Positions 9,882-18,916 of a DNA stretch of 40,972 nucleotides are shown one piece after another. The stretch covers positions 1 through 40,972 of the forward strand of contig JBJTBE010000062.1 in assembly GCA_046091165.1 (NCBI GenBank). Direction: 5' to 3'. The notes beneath the pieces are model-generated. The model was given only the letters and a program-made list of their open reading frames with translations, had not been told where the DNA came from and searched no databases. Every line of letters starts with the position of its first letter. Position 1 is the first letter of the stretch. This stretch comes from F1-60-MAGs163 sp046091165 (GTDB lineage: Bacteria; Actinomycetota; Thermoleophilia; Solirubrobacterales; Solirubrobacteraceae). The translations under genes and the position numbers were made by a program.

Positions 9882-10685
9882 ATGCAACCCAACAGCTGGC
9901 TGAGCGTTCCCCGCGACTGGCTCGCCTCCTTCGGCGAGATCATGAAGTTCTGCGGAAGCGTCGTCGGCGAGCTGTTCAGCGGCCGCGTCTTCCGCTTCTT
10001 CGGCGAGGCGCTGCGCCAGTCCGGGCTGCTTATCGTCTCCTCGACGCTGGTGATCTGGGGCCTGGTCTTCATCATCGGCCTCCAGTGCGGCATCGAGGGC
10101 GCCTACTTCAACCGCGCCGTCGGCTCGCCGGCCTACGCCGGCGTCTTCGCCGCCTGGTGCGACCTGCGCGAGCTCGTCCCCTACGCCTTCGGCTACATGA
10201 TGGCCGCCAAGGTCGGGACCGGGATCGTGGCCGAGCTCGGCTCGATGCGGATCACCGACGAGATCGACGCCCTCGAGGTGATGGGGATCGACTCGATGAC
10301 CTTCCTCTGCGGAACGCGCCTGCTCGCCGCGATCATGGTCCTTCCGTTCCTCTACATCTCGGCCGTCGGCGCCGGCTTCGCCGCCAGCTACCTGGCCGTG
10401 GTAATCCAGATCGGTGAGGTCTCGCCCGGCGGCTACTCGCTGATCTTCTGGCAGTTCCAGAACCCGCCCGACCTTCTCTTCAGCGCGGCCAAGGCGATGG
10501 CCATGGCGATCGTGATCGTGCTGGTCGGCTGTTACTACGGCTACACGGCCAGCGGCGGCCCGGTGGGAGTGGGCACGGCGACCGCCAAGTCGATGGTCCT
10601 GAACATCGTGCTGGTGCATCTGATCGGGATGCTCGGCACCCAGGTTTTCTGGGGCGCAAACCCGCGCGCCCCGATCGGAGGATGA
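9882..10685 (+). CDS. YrbE/MlaE-type permease, second mce operon subunit
   Basis: A 267-residue permease paralogous to its neighbour and expected to form a heterodimer with it. The diagnostic stretch is YMMAAKVGTGIVAELGSMRITDEIDALEVMGID, the MlaE coupling helix with the conserved EIDALEVMGI core. The C-terminal segment GCYYGYTASGGPVGVGTATAKSMV matches the family's last cytoplasmic loop and helix. The start ATG 9882 lies 10 bases after the previous stop and is preceded by GGGGG. It corresponds to YrbEB of mycobacterial mce operons. Confidence 0.93.
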   Translation: MQPNSWLSVPRDWLASFGEIMKFCGSVVGELFSGRVFRFFGEALRQSGLLIVSSTLVIWGLVFIIGLQCGIEGAYFNRAVGSPAYAGVFAAWCDLRELVPYAFGYMMAAKVGTGIVAELGSMRITDEIDALEVMGIDSMTFLCGTRLLAAIMVLPFLYISAVGAGFAASYLAVVIQIGEVSPGGYSLIFWQFQNPPDLLFSAAKAMAMAIVIVLVGCYYGYTASGGPVGVGTATAKSMVLNIVLVHLIGMLGTQVFWGANPRAPIGG

Positions 10686-10688
10686 GAG

Positions 10689-11657
10689 ATGGCTGACCAG
10701 GGCACCACGGACGGGGAGCCGCGGGCCGACGGCGGCCAGTCGCCGGAGACCACGGAGAAGATCGAGAACCAGGAGATCTTCGAGGAGGAGATGCTCGAGT
10801 CCTCGCCGCGCAGGAAGGACGAGCGCGTGCAGGTCGTGCGCGAGTCGGCGGCCCCGGACGACGAGTACCGCTGGCACACCGGGCTCAACCGGCCCACGGG
10901 AGTTCCCGACGCTGTCGAGTTCATCGAGGTCCACAAGGCGTTCGGCCGCAACAAGATCCTCAAGGGCCTGAACATGGGCCTGCCCGAGGGGAAGATCTCG
11001 ATGATCCTCGGCCCCTCCGGCACCGGCAAGTCGGTCTGTATCAAGCACATGGTCGGGCTGCTGTACCCGGACGAGGGAGATGTCCTGGTCCACGGCGAGT
11101 CGGTCCCCAGCATGCGCGACGAGGAGCTCTTCGAGATGCGCAAGCAGTTCGGGGTCCTCTTCCAGGACGGCGCGCTCTTCGGGTCGATGAACCTCCTGGA
11201 CAACGTCGCCTTCCCGCTCCGCCAGCACACCGACAAGCCCGAGGACGAGATCCTCGCCATCGTCAACCGCCGCCTTGAGGAGGTCGGCCTCAGCGAGGCG
11301 GCCGACAAGATGCCCAACGAGCTCTCCGGCGGCATGCGCAAGCGCGCCGGGTTTGCCCGGGCGCTCGTGCTCGACCCCACGATCGTCCTCTTCGACGAGC
11401 CCGACTCGGGGCTCGACCCGGTTCGCACTGCGCTGCTCTGCGAGCTGATCCAGGAGATCCACGCCGAGAACGGCGGGGCCTACACGGTGATCACCCACGA
11501 CATCATGAGCGCACGCCGGGTCGCCGAGTACATCGCGGTGCTCTGGAGGGGAAGGATCGTCGAGTCGGGGCCGGCCGAGGAGCTGTTCGACTCCGACAAC
11601 GACTTCGTGCGCCAGTTCCTCTCGGGGGCGGCGCAGGGCCCGCTCGGAATGGAGTAG
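10689..11657 (+). CDS. Mce-associated ABC ATPase (MlaF/MceG type)
   Basis: A 322-residue ABC ATPase that should power the two YrbE permeases. Motifs are complete: Walker A GPSGTGKS at 108-115, Q-loop Q159, signature LSGGM at 212-216, and Walker B with catalytic glutamate in IVLFDEPDSGLD at 232-243; the H-loop is in VITHD. The first 75 residues are an acidic, probably disordered extension absent from E. coli MlaF. The C-terminal tail DSDNDFVRQFLSG resembles the MlaF/MceG dimer-stabilising tail. In mycobacteria the Mce ATPase (mkl/mceG) is unlinked to the mce operons, whereas here it lies between the permease genes and the first MCE gene. Start ATG 10689, four bases after the previous stop, is preceded by GGAGGATGAG. 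Confidence 0.95.
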   Translation: MADQGTTDGEPRADGGQSPETTEKIENQEIFEEEMLESSPRRKDERVQVVRESAAPDDEYRWHTGLNRPTGVPDAVEFIEVHKAFGRNKILKGLNMGLPEGKISMILGPSGTGKSVCIKHMVGLLYPDEGDVLVHGESVPSMRDEELFEMRKQFGVLFQDGALFGSMNLLDNVAFPLRQHTDKPEDEILAIVNRRLEEVGLSEAADKMPNELSGGMRKRAGFARALVLDPTIVLFDEPDSGLDPVRTALLCELIQEIHAENGGAYTVITHDIMSARRVAEYIAVLWRGRIVESGPAEELFDSDNDFVRQFLSGAAQGPLGME

Positions 11658-11699
11658 CCAAATATCTCCCCGTGACGTGACCGCCGAGGGGAGTCGCCG

Positions 11700-13052
11700 G
11701 TGAAGGCCGGTCGCCTGCTCCTGCTGGGCGCGCTCGCGGTGATCGTCGTCCTGGCGATCGTCGTCTTCACCGGCGGGAGCTCCGGGGCCACCTACAAGCT
11801 GACCTTCGAGACCGCCGGGCAGCTGGTCAACGACAACAGCGTCACCGTCGGCGGCCGGCGCGTCGGGAAGATCACCGACATCCGCCTGACCAACGACAAC
11901 CAGGCGGTCGTCACGGTCGAGATCGAGGAGCCCTACGCCCCGCTCCACGAAGGTTCCTCGGCGATCATCCGCGCCACCTCCCTGTCGGGCGTGGCCAACC
12001 GCTACATAGCCCTTACTCCCGGCCCCGAGGAGGCGCCCGAGATCCCGGTGGGGTCGACTCTGCCGGTGGAGAACACGACCACGATCGTCGACCTCGACCA
12101 GCTCTTCAACACCCTTGACCCGAAGACCACCGAAGGACTCACCAAGTTGATTCGCGGGTTCGGCTCCTGGTATGCCGGGCGAGGCAAGGACGCCAACCGC
12201 GCCGCCCCCTACCTGGCGCCGGCCCTGCGCGCGACCACCGGCCTCGTCGAGGACCTCAACGCCGACCAGCCGGCACTGCGCGCGATGGTTCGCAACACAT
12301 CTTCGGTGATGGGAACGCTCGCCTCCAAGGGGCCGGTGCTCACCGACCTGGTCAGCAACGCCAACACGACCCTCGGGGCGATCGCCGCCGAGAACCAGTC
12401 CCTGGCCGAGGCGCTCGACTACCTGCCCCAGACACTGCGCCGGGCCAACACGACCTTCGTGAACCTCCGCTACGCCCTCGACGACGTCGACCAGCTGGTG
12501 GCGGCGACCGCGCCGGTCACCGACGATCTCGACACCCTCCTGACCGACCTCGAGCCGGTCCTCAAGGAGGGCACGCCGGTCTTCGCCAACCTCTCCAAGA
12601 CGGTCAGCCAGAAGGGCGCCAACAACGACTTCACCGACGCGATGAAGACGGCGCCCAAGCTCCAGAAGGCGGCCAGCACCTCGTTCCCTGACTCGATCGA
12701 GGCGATCAACGTCTCGCTCTCCAACCAGACCTACTTCCGGACCTACGGCCCCGAGCTCGTCGGCCTGCTGCGCGACTTCGGCCAGTCGGCCTCCAACTAC
12801 GACGGCAACGGGCACTACCTGCGCGCCACCTCGACCTTCAACGCCTTCCAGTACAACGGCAGCTCGCTCGACTACCTCGGCGACAACCGCACCGCCGGCG
12901 TCAGTAACGGGCCGGGCAACACGGTCCGCTGCCCAGGCTCGCCGACCCAGGCGCCGCCCGACGGAAGCGCTCCCTGGCAGCCGAACCCCGTCTTCAGCGG
13001 GCTCGGAGCCCTCGACTGCAACCCGGCCGTCGTGCCTCCGGGGAGCTGGTAG
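11700..13052 (+). CDS. MCE-domain protein, position A
   Basis: A 450-residue substrate-binding protein of the Mce complex, anchored by an N-terminal membrane helix (residues 4-22). The MCE domain covers about 33-110 (TYKLTFETAGQLV, VGGRRVGKITDIRL, VTVEIEEPYAPLHEG, GVANRYIALTPG). A long helical region follows, which in homologues forms a tube, then a C-terminal segment with the motif DGNGHYLRA. In known Mce systems six such proteins form a hexameric channel that carries lipids or sterols to the permease. GTG 11700 follows GAGGGGAG at a good distance. It is four bases upstream of the next gene. Confidence 0.92.
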   Translation: MKAGRLLLLGALAVIVVLAIVVFTGGSSGATYKLTFETAGQLVNDNSVTVGGRRVGKITDIRLTNDNQAVVTVEIEEPYAPLHEGSSAIIRATSLSGVANRYIALTPGPEEAPEIPVGSTLPVENTTTIVDLDQLFNTLDPKTTEGLTKLIRGFGSWYAGRGKDANRAAPYLAPALRATTGLVEDLNADQPALRAMVRNTSSVMGTLASKGPVLTDLVSNANTTLGAIAAENQSLAEALDYLPQTLRRANTTFVNLRYALDDVDQLVAATAPVTDDLDTLLTDLEPVLKEGTPVFANLSKTVSQKGANNDFTDAMKTAPKLQKAASTSFPDSIEAINVSLSNQTYFRTYGPELVGLLRDFGQSASNYDGNGHYLRATSTFNAFQYNGSSLDYLGDNRTAGVSNGPGNTVRCPGSPTQAPPDGSAPWQPNPVFSGLGALDCNPAVVPPGSW

Positions 13053-13055
13053 GCG

Positions 13056-14483
13056 ATGCGGCGGATTCTCGGAGCCTTTGCCGTTGCCTGCGTGGCGGTC
13101 GCGCTGGTCGTCGTAGCCACCGGCTCTGGCGGCTCGTCCGGCTACCAGGTGCGGGCGATCTTCAATAACGCATCGTTCGTGATCCCCGGGATGGACGTGA
13201 AGATCGCCGGCGTCAAGGTCGGCCAGATCGAGTCGCTTGACCTGACGGCCAACAACAAGGCCGCGGTCGTTCTCAACATCGAGAACAGGAGCTACTGGGA
13301 CTTCCGGGACGATGCCTTCTGCCGGATCCGCCCGCAGTCGCTGATCGGCGAGAAGTTCGTCGACTGCCAGCCGACCACGCCCAGGGTCGACGGCGAGGTG
13401 CAGGCGCCGCTGCTGCCGGTCATCGAGAGCGGCCCGGGCAAGGGCCAGCGCCTGCTGCCGGCCACGCGGACTGCGACCTCGGTCGACCTCGACCTGGTCA
13501 ACAATATTTCGCGTCTGCCCTACCGCGAGCGGCTGACGATCATCCTCAACGAGTTCGGGGTGACCCTGGCCGGCAACGGCGAGACCCTCAACTCGGCCCT
13601 GAAGAAGACCGACCCGACCCTCAAGGCCTTCGACGACGTACTGGCAATCCTCGCGCGCCAGAACCGGACCCTCGCCTCGCTGGCGGTCAACGGCGACACC
13701 GTCCTCCAGCCGCTGGCCCGCAACGCCCGCAACCTCCAGGGTTTCATCAACTCGGCCGGTTATACGGCGCAGGCGACCGCCGAGGAGAGCGCCGACTTCC
13801 AGGAGAACTGGCGCCTGCTGCCGGGCATGCTCAGGGAACTCCAGCCGACGATGATCAAGCTAGGCGACTTTGCCTCCGCCTTCGCCCCGGTGGCCGCCGA
13901 CCTCAACCGGGGCGGCAACGACATCAGCACCTTCACCGTCGGCGCGCCGGCCTTCAACGAGGCCGGCATCCCGGCACTGCAGAGCCTCGGCGACACCGCC
14001 GACGTCGGCGGCCCGGCCCTGGCCAACTCGCTTCCGCTCGCCGAGGGCCTGAAGGCTCTGGGAGCCAACGCCAAGCCGGCCTCGACCGACCTGGCAAGCC
14101 TGCTGAGCTCGACCGACAAGCAGGGTGGCTGGCAGAACCTGACCCGCTTCATCTACAACTCGGTCGGTCTCACCAACGGCTTCGACGAGTACGGCCATTA
14201 CGCCCGCGCCCGGCTCGTCACGACCACCTGCCAGAGCTTCTTCCCGGCCAACGACATCAACTGCAACGCCAAGTTCAACGATGGCGCAGGCAGCCAGACC
14301 CAGGGGGCCAACACCTCATCCGAAACGACCCCGGCGACCCCGCGCACATCCGGCAGGGGCACCGGCAAGGACTCCCGCGCCAAGGCTCCCCGCGCCAAGA
14401 GCGGGCGCGGCTCCGGTGAGGCCGGCCGCCCGACCGACCGGCGCTCCGCCCAGGCCCTTCTCGACTACCTCCTCGGCCAGTGA
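13056..14483 (+). CDS. MCE-domain protein, position B
   Basis: A 475-residue MCE protein. An N-terminal membrane helix (about 4-22) precedes the MCE domain, about 29-115, with the conserved GMDVKIAGVKVGQIESLDL strand pair and SLIGEKFVDCQP. A helical tube-forming region follows, then FDEYGHYARAR, the same FD-x-x-GHY motif as in the first MCE protein. The last 75 residues are low-complexity, rich in Thr, Gly, Arg and Lys, and probably disordered. Start ATG 13056 follows the previous stop closely. Its stop overlaps the next GTG by four bases (GTGA). Confidence 0.92.
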   Translation: MRRILGAFAVACVAVALVVVATGSGGSSGYQVRAIFNNASFVIPGMDVKIAGVKVGQIESLDLTANNKAAVVLNIENRSYWDFRDDAFCRIRPQSLIGEKFVDCQPTTPRVDGEVQAPLLPVIESGPGKGQRLLPATRTATSVDLDLVNNISRLPYRERLTIILNEFGVTLAGNGETLNSALKKTDPTLKAFDDVLAILARQNRTLASLAVNGDTVLQPLARNARNLQGFINSAGYTAQATAEESADFQENWRLLPGMLRELQPTMIKLGDFASAFAPVAADLNRGGNDISTFTVGAPAFNEAGIPALQSLGDTADVGGPALANSLPLAEGLKALGANAKPASTDLASLLSSTDKQGGWQNLTRFIYNSVGLTNGFDEYGHYARARLVTTTCQSFFPANDINCNAKFNDGAGSQTQGANTSSETTPATPRTSGRGTGKDSRAKAPRAKSGRGSGEAGRPTDRRSAQALLDYLLGQ

Positions 14484-15952
14484 AGCGGCGCGGAACGACA
14501 TCCATCGCGGCCAACCCGGTGCTGATCGGCGCCGTCACCGTCTTCGTGGCGGTGGTGCTGGTCTTCCTGGCCTACAACGCCAATTCGGGGCTCCCGTTCG
14601 TACCGACTTATGACCTGAAGGTGAGGGTCCCCAGCGGGGCCGGCCTCGTGAAGGGCAACGAGGTCCGCCTCGGCGGCACCCGGGTGGGGACCGTCACCCA
14701 GATCACCCCGGAGACGCTGCCCGACGGCGAAGTAGTGGCCGACCTCAACCTCAAGCTGCAGCGCTCGATTGAACCGCTGCCGGCCGACACGACGGTGATG
14801 ATCCGACCCCGCTCGGCCCTCGGCCTCAAGTACGTACAGCTGACGCGCGGAACCTCGAGCCGCTCGCTGGCCAACGGGGCAACCATCCCGCTCTCCCAGG
14901 CGCGCCCGGTCCCGGTCGAACTCGACGACTTCCTGAACATCTTCGACGCGCCGACCCGGCGGGCCTCGCAGCAGAACCTCGGCTCGTTCGGCAACGCGAT
15001 CGCCGGTCGCGGCCAGAACCTCAACCAGGCCATCCAGGACCTCGAGCCGATGCTCGACGAGCTCGAGCCGCTGGCCAAGAACCTCTCCAGCTCGCGCACC
15101 GACCTCGCCGGCTTCTTCCAGGGGCTGGCCCAGAGCGCCGGAGTGGTCGCCCCCGCAGCGGAGACCCAGGGACAGATGTTCGCCAACCTCAACACGACCT
15201 TCACGGCCCTGGCCGGCGTCGCCCGCCCATACATCCAGGAGTCGATCACGGAGGGTCCCGAGACGCTCACCACGGCGACCGAGGAGCTGCCCAAGCTCAG
15301 GCCGTTCCTCTCCAACAGCGCGCTGCTCTTCACGCGCCTGCAGCCGGGCGTTGAGTACTTCGCCGATGCGGCTCCGAGCCTGGCCGGCGTCGTCACCAAG
15401 GGAACGCCGGTATTCAAGAAGTCGCCGGCCTTCAACGCGCAGCTGGCTACGACCCTGACGTCGGTCGAGACATTCGCCACCGACCCGCAGGTGCTGCTCG
15501 GCGTCTCCAGCCTGACCGAGACGACCTCGCTGCTGAAGCCGACCCTCTCCTTCGTCACCCCTGCCCAGACGGTCTGCAACTACTTCGGGATCGCCCTGCG
15601 CAACGTCCAGGAGATCTCGAGCGAGGGAGGTACCAACGGGAACGCCCTGCGAACGACGGTCCTCGGCACCCCCGGCGGCACCTACGACCCGGCCAACCCG
15701 ACTACCTCGCCGCCGCTCTCGCCCAACAACGAGGGCGTCCCTGCCAGCGCGCCGGCCAACGGCGGCCCGGAGGGGAGCGACCCGTCCAACTACCTGCATT
15801 CCAACCCCTACCCGTACACGGCGGCCCCGGGCCAGCCGAAGACCTGCGGAGCCGGGACCGAGCCGTTTGAGGGCGGCAAGGTCGTGATCGGCAATCCGCC
15901 GGCCCCGAACTTCACCAGGATGCCGTCGACCGCGATCCCGGAGGCCGAGTGA
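14480..15952 (+). CDS. MCE-domain protein, position C
   Basis: A 490-residue MCE protein. An N-terminal helix (about 12-30) anchors it, and the MCE domain is at about 41-120 (YDLKVRVPSGAGLVKGNEV, LGGTRVGTVTQI, SALGLKYVQLT). Long alpha-helical stretches follow with regular ELEPLAKNL-type heptads. Unlike A, B and D it has no C-terminal GHY motif; its end is Pro/Asn/Gly-rich and probably disordered. The GTG start lies inside the previous stop (GTGA at 14480-14483), so translation is probably coupled. Confidence 0.92.
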   Translation: MKRRGTTSIAANPVLIGAVTVFVAVVLVFLAYNANSGLPFVPTYDLKVRVPSGAGLVKGNEVRLGGTRVGTVTQITPETLPDGEVVADLNLKLQRSIEPLPADTTVMIRPRSALGLKYVQLTRGTSSRSLANGATIPLSQARPVPVELDDFLNIFDAPTRRASQQNLGSFGNAIAGRGQNLNQAIQDLEPMLDELEPLAKNLSSSRTDLAGFFQGLAQSAGVVAPAAETQGQMFANLNTTFTALAGVARPYIQESITEGPETLTTATEELPKLRPFLSNSALLFTRLQPGVEYFADAAPSLAGVVTKGTPVFKKSPAFNAQLATTLTSVETFATDPQVLLGVSSLTETTSLLKPTLSFVTPAQTVCNYFGIALRNVQEISSEGGTNGNALRTTVLGTPGGTYDPANPTTSPPLSPNNEGVPASAPANGGPEGSDPSNYLHSNPYPYTAAPGQPKTCGAGTEPFEGGKVVIGNPPAPNFTRMPSTAIPEAE

Positions 15953-17430
15953 TGGCCATCTTCTCCAGGGGCGAGAAGCCGCGGACGCTGCGCAAGGACC
16001 GCACCGGGTTCAACCCGATCACGGTCGCGGTCGTCTCGATCGTCGTGATCCTCATCGCGGTGTTCTTCGGGTACACGAAGGACTGGCCGCTGAGCCGCGG
16101 CTACCAGTTCAGCGCCGTCTTTACCTCGTCCAACGTGATCCGGACCGACTCCCCGGTGCGAATTGCCGGGGTCAACGTCGGCAAGGTGGTCAAGGTCTCC
16201 GGCCAGGAGGGAACCGACAACGCCGTCGTGACCATGGAGGTCCAGGAGAGCGCGCTGCCGATCCACCGGGATGCGACCCTGAAGATCCGGCCGCGCATCT
16301 TCCTCGAGGGGAACTTCTTCGTCGACCTCAAGCCCGGCACCCCGTCGGCCCCGACGATCGAGGACGGAGACACCATCCCCGTCTCCCAGACGGCGATCCC
16401 CGTCCAGCTCAACCAGGTGCTCACCTCCCTGCAGCAGGACTCGAGGACCGACCTGCAGGTGCTCCTGATCGAGTTCGGGGGCGCCCTCAGCGACGAGCCG
16501 ACGCCGGCCGAAAACGCCGACCAGCCGCCGATGAACCAGGACAAGACGGCTGCGCAGGCCCTGAACGAGTCGCTCATCTACGGGGAGGACGCGCTCAAGA
16601 ACAGCGCCCTCGTAAACCAGGCGCTCCAGGGAGCCGACGGGGACAACCTCACCGGAGTGGTCCGCGGGCTGGCAGCGACCACCGGCAAGCTCACCGGCAG
16701 CGAACCGCAGCTCGCCTCCCTGGTGGAGAACTTCAACACGACGATGGGGGCCCTCGCCGCCGAGCAGAGCTCGCTGCGCAGCACGATCCGCTACCTGGGC
16801 CCGACCGTCCGCAACGCCTACTCGAGCCTCGGTGCCACCAACGCCGCGCTGCCCAACGTCCGGGCCTTCGCCCTGGCTTCGGTTCCGGGGCTGGGGGAGA
16901 TCCCGGCGACGCTCGAGGCCGTCACGCCGTTCCTGGACCAGGCGCTGCCGCTGCTCTCCAACGACGAGCTCGGCGGCCTGGCGGCAAACCTCCAGCCGAC
17001 CACGGCGAGCCTCGCCGCCCTCAGCGGCGCCTCCCTCGACCTGCTCCCGCAGACCGGGAATTTCGCCCAGTGCACGACCAACTACCTCGTGCCGGGCGGA
17101 GACATTCCGATGCCGGACGGCGAGTTCTCGACAGGCAAGCCCAACTTCCACGAGTTCTGGTACGGCCTGGTCGGAGCCAACGGCGAGGGCGCCGGCTTCG
17201 ACGGCAACGGCCAGTTCGTCCGCCTGCAGGCCGGGGGCGGGGCCTACCCGGTTCGCCTGACCGGCGGGAATCTGGGCGGCGGCGAGCCGATCTACGGCAA
17301 CAGCCTCGGCCGCCCGCAGGGCACGCGCCCGGCATGGGACAGCAAGGTCCCCGCCTACCAGACCGAGGCGCTCTGCAAGGACCAGCCGCTACCGAACTTC
17401 GCCGCTACCAGGACGGGGCCGTCGGACTGA
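15952..17430 (+). CDS. MCE-domain protein, position D
   Basis: A 492-residue MCE protein. A basic cytosolic N-end precedes a membrane helix (about 24-42). The MCE domain is at about 50-130 (YQFSAVFTSSNVIRTDSPV, IAGVNVGKVVKV, IFLEGNFFVDLKPG). The helical region is followed by FDGNGQFVRLQAG, a diverged form of the GHY motif, and a C-terminal stretch rich in Gly. ATG 15952 is preferred because GGAGG at 15940-15944 lies 7 bases away; GTG 15949, one codon earlier, would give the GTGA overlap used elsewhere in the operon and cannot be excluded. Confidence 0.92.
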   Translation: MAIFSRGEKPRTLRKDRTGFNPITVAVVSIVVILIAVFFGYTKDWPLSRGYQFSAVFTSSNVIRTDSPVRIAGVNVGKVVKVSGQEGTDNAVVTMEVQESALPIHRDATLKIRPRIFLEGNFFVDLKPGTPSAPTIEDGDTIPVSQTAIPVQLNQVLTSLQQDSRTDLQVLLIEFGGALSDEPTPAENADQPPMNQDKTAAQALNESLIYGEDALKNSALVNQALQGADGDNLTGVVRGLAATTGKLTGSEPQLASLVENFNTTMGALAAEQSSLRSTIRYLGPTVRNAYSSLGATNAALPNVRAFALASVPGLGEIPATLEAVTPFLDQALPLLSNDELGGLAANLQPTTASLAALSGASLDLLPQTGNFAQCTTNYLVPGGDIPMPDGEFSTGKPNFHEFWYGLVGANGEGAGFDGNGQFVRLQAGGGAYPVRLTGGNLGGGEPIYGNSLGRPQGTRPAWDSKVPAYQTEALCKDQPLPNFAATRTGPSD

Positions 17431-17434
17431 TCCC

Positions 17435-18916
17435 ATGAAGAACCTCGTCATGAAACACACCAAGGACGTGATCGCCCTTGGGATCGTCGTCCTGATCGCG
17501 GCGATCGTCGGCGGGTACATCCTCTCCAACCAGCGCTTCTACCTGCCCAACTGGGTCCCGGTGATCGGCAGCGACTTCGTCGACTACTACGCCGACTTCT
17601 CCACCGCCCAGGCGGTCACCCCGGGCCAGGGCCAGACGGTAATCGTCGCCGGGGTCACCGTCGGCGAGATCGGCCAGGTGAGCCTCCAGGACGGCAAGGC
17701 GAAGGTCCAGATCAAGATCCGTCGCCAGTACGCGGACATCCACGAGGACGCCTTCGCGCTGCTGCGCCCGAAGACCGGCCTCAACGACATGACCATCCAG
17801 CTCAACCGCGGCACGCCGGGCTCGCCGGAGATCCCCGAGGGCGGCACGGTCAAGGTCTCCAGGACCCTCCCGAACGTAAACCCGGACGAATTTCTGGCCG
17901 GGCTGGACACCGACACCCGCAACTACCTCCAGCTGCTCCTCAACGGCGGCGGCCAGGGACTGGCCGGCAACTCCCAGGAGCTCTCGGCGACGCTCAAGCG
18001 CTTCAACCCGACCGCCCAGTACCTCGCACGGGTCGGGCGCCTGATGGGCAAGCGTGAGGCCTACATCAGGCGCTCGATCACCAACCTGAGCATCCTCACC
18101 CAGACCCTCGGAGAGCGGGACACCGAACTGGCCCGCTTCGTGCGCTCCTCCAACGAGGTCTTCGCCTCCTTCTCGGCCGAGCAGGCGAGCCTCCGGGAGG
18201 CCGTCCGCCTGCTCCCCGGCGCCCTCCAGGCGACCGACCGTGCCGTGGTGGCCAACGACCGGCTCCAGAGCCAGCTCGGGCCCGCCCTGGGCAAGCTCCT
18301 GCCGGCGGCAAACGGGACGAAGGCTGCGCTCGTTTCGCTCCAGGACTTCGCCGAGGCGACGACGCCGGTCCTGAGGGACCAGCTGCGCCCGTTCACCCAG
18401 GAGGCCGGACCGACCGTGGCCACCCTGAAGCCGGCCAGCGCCGACCTCGCCGCGTCGGCACCCGAGCTGACGACCTCGTTCAAGACCCTCAACAACCTGA
18501 CCAACGCGATCGCCTACAACCCGCCGGGCGACGAAGAGGGCTACGGCTTCTGGCTCGGCTGGGCCGGCCACCTGAACTCCGCGATCTTCAGCATGCAGGA
18601 CGCGATGGGACCGATCAGGCGCGGCCTGCTCTTCAGCTCCTGTGACGCCCTGGCGATCTACGAGGGGATCGGGCTCGGCAACCCGTTCATCGGCACCCAG
18701 CTCGACATGCTCAACGCCCCGACCACCGCCGAGGTCTGCGGGACCGCTGCGGCGGCCGTGGCCAGCGGCCGCAAGATCGCCCGCCAGACGCTCAAGCGCC
18801 AGGAGGAGTTCAGGCAGTCGGCCCAGCCCGGTCCGGTGCAGCCGAAGGCAGGGCCGGTCGCTGAGTCGCCCGAGAGCAGCGAGCCGGTGGCCGGCGCGAG
18901 CGGGGGTGCCCGGTGA
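17435..18916 (+). CDS. MCE-domain protein, position E
   Basis: A 493-residue MCE protein. The N-terminal helix is about 11-29 and the MCE domain about 46-125 (VDYYADFSTAQAVTPGQGQ, VAGVTVGEIGQVSL, KTGLNDMTIQLNRG). The helical region runs to about 365. A distinctive segment follows: NPPGDEEGYGFWLGWAGHLNSA. In mycobacterial operons the E-position protein is a lipoprotein, but no lipobox is present here. The Pro/Ala/Ser-rich tail is probably disordered. It starts four bases after the previous stop and overlaps the next gene by GTGA. Confidence 0.92.
   Translation: MKNLVMKHTKDVIALGIVVLIAAIVGGYILSNQRFYLPNWVPVIGSDFVDYYADFSTAQAVTPGQGQTVIVAGVTVGEIGQVSLQDGKAKVQIKIRRQYADIHEDAFALLRPKTGLNDMTIQLNRGTPGSPEIPEGGTVKVSRTLPNVNPDEFLAGLDTDTRNYLQLLLNGGGQGLAGNSQELSATLKRFNPTAQYLARVGRLMGKREAYIRRSITNLSILTQTLGERDTELARFVRSSNEVFASFSAEQASLREAVRLLPGALQATDRAVVANDRLQSQLGPALGKLLPAANGTKAALVSLQDFAEATTPVLRDQLRPFTQEAGPTVATLKPASADLAASAPELTTSFKTLNNLTNAIAYNPPGDEEGYGFWLGWAGHLNSAIFSMQDAMGPIRRGLLFSSCDALAIYEGIGLGNPFIGTQLDMLNAPTTAEVCGTAAAAVASGRKIARQTLKRQEEFRQSAQPGPVQPKAGPVAESPESSEPVAGASGGAR

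Noticed and set aside
9861..12815. A 984-codon open frame antisense to the second permease, ATPase and first MCE genes
   Set aside because: It is the mirror of GC-rich coding DNA. The product is a low-complexity run of Arg, Gly, Val, Asp and Leu with no domain, and the opposite strand encodes recognisable proteins throughout.
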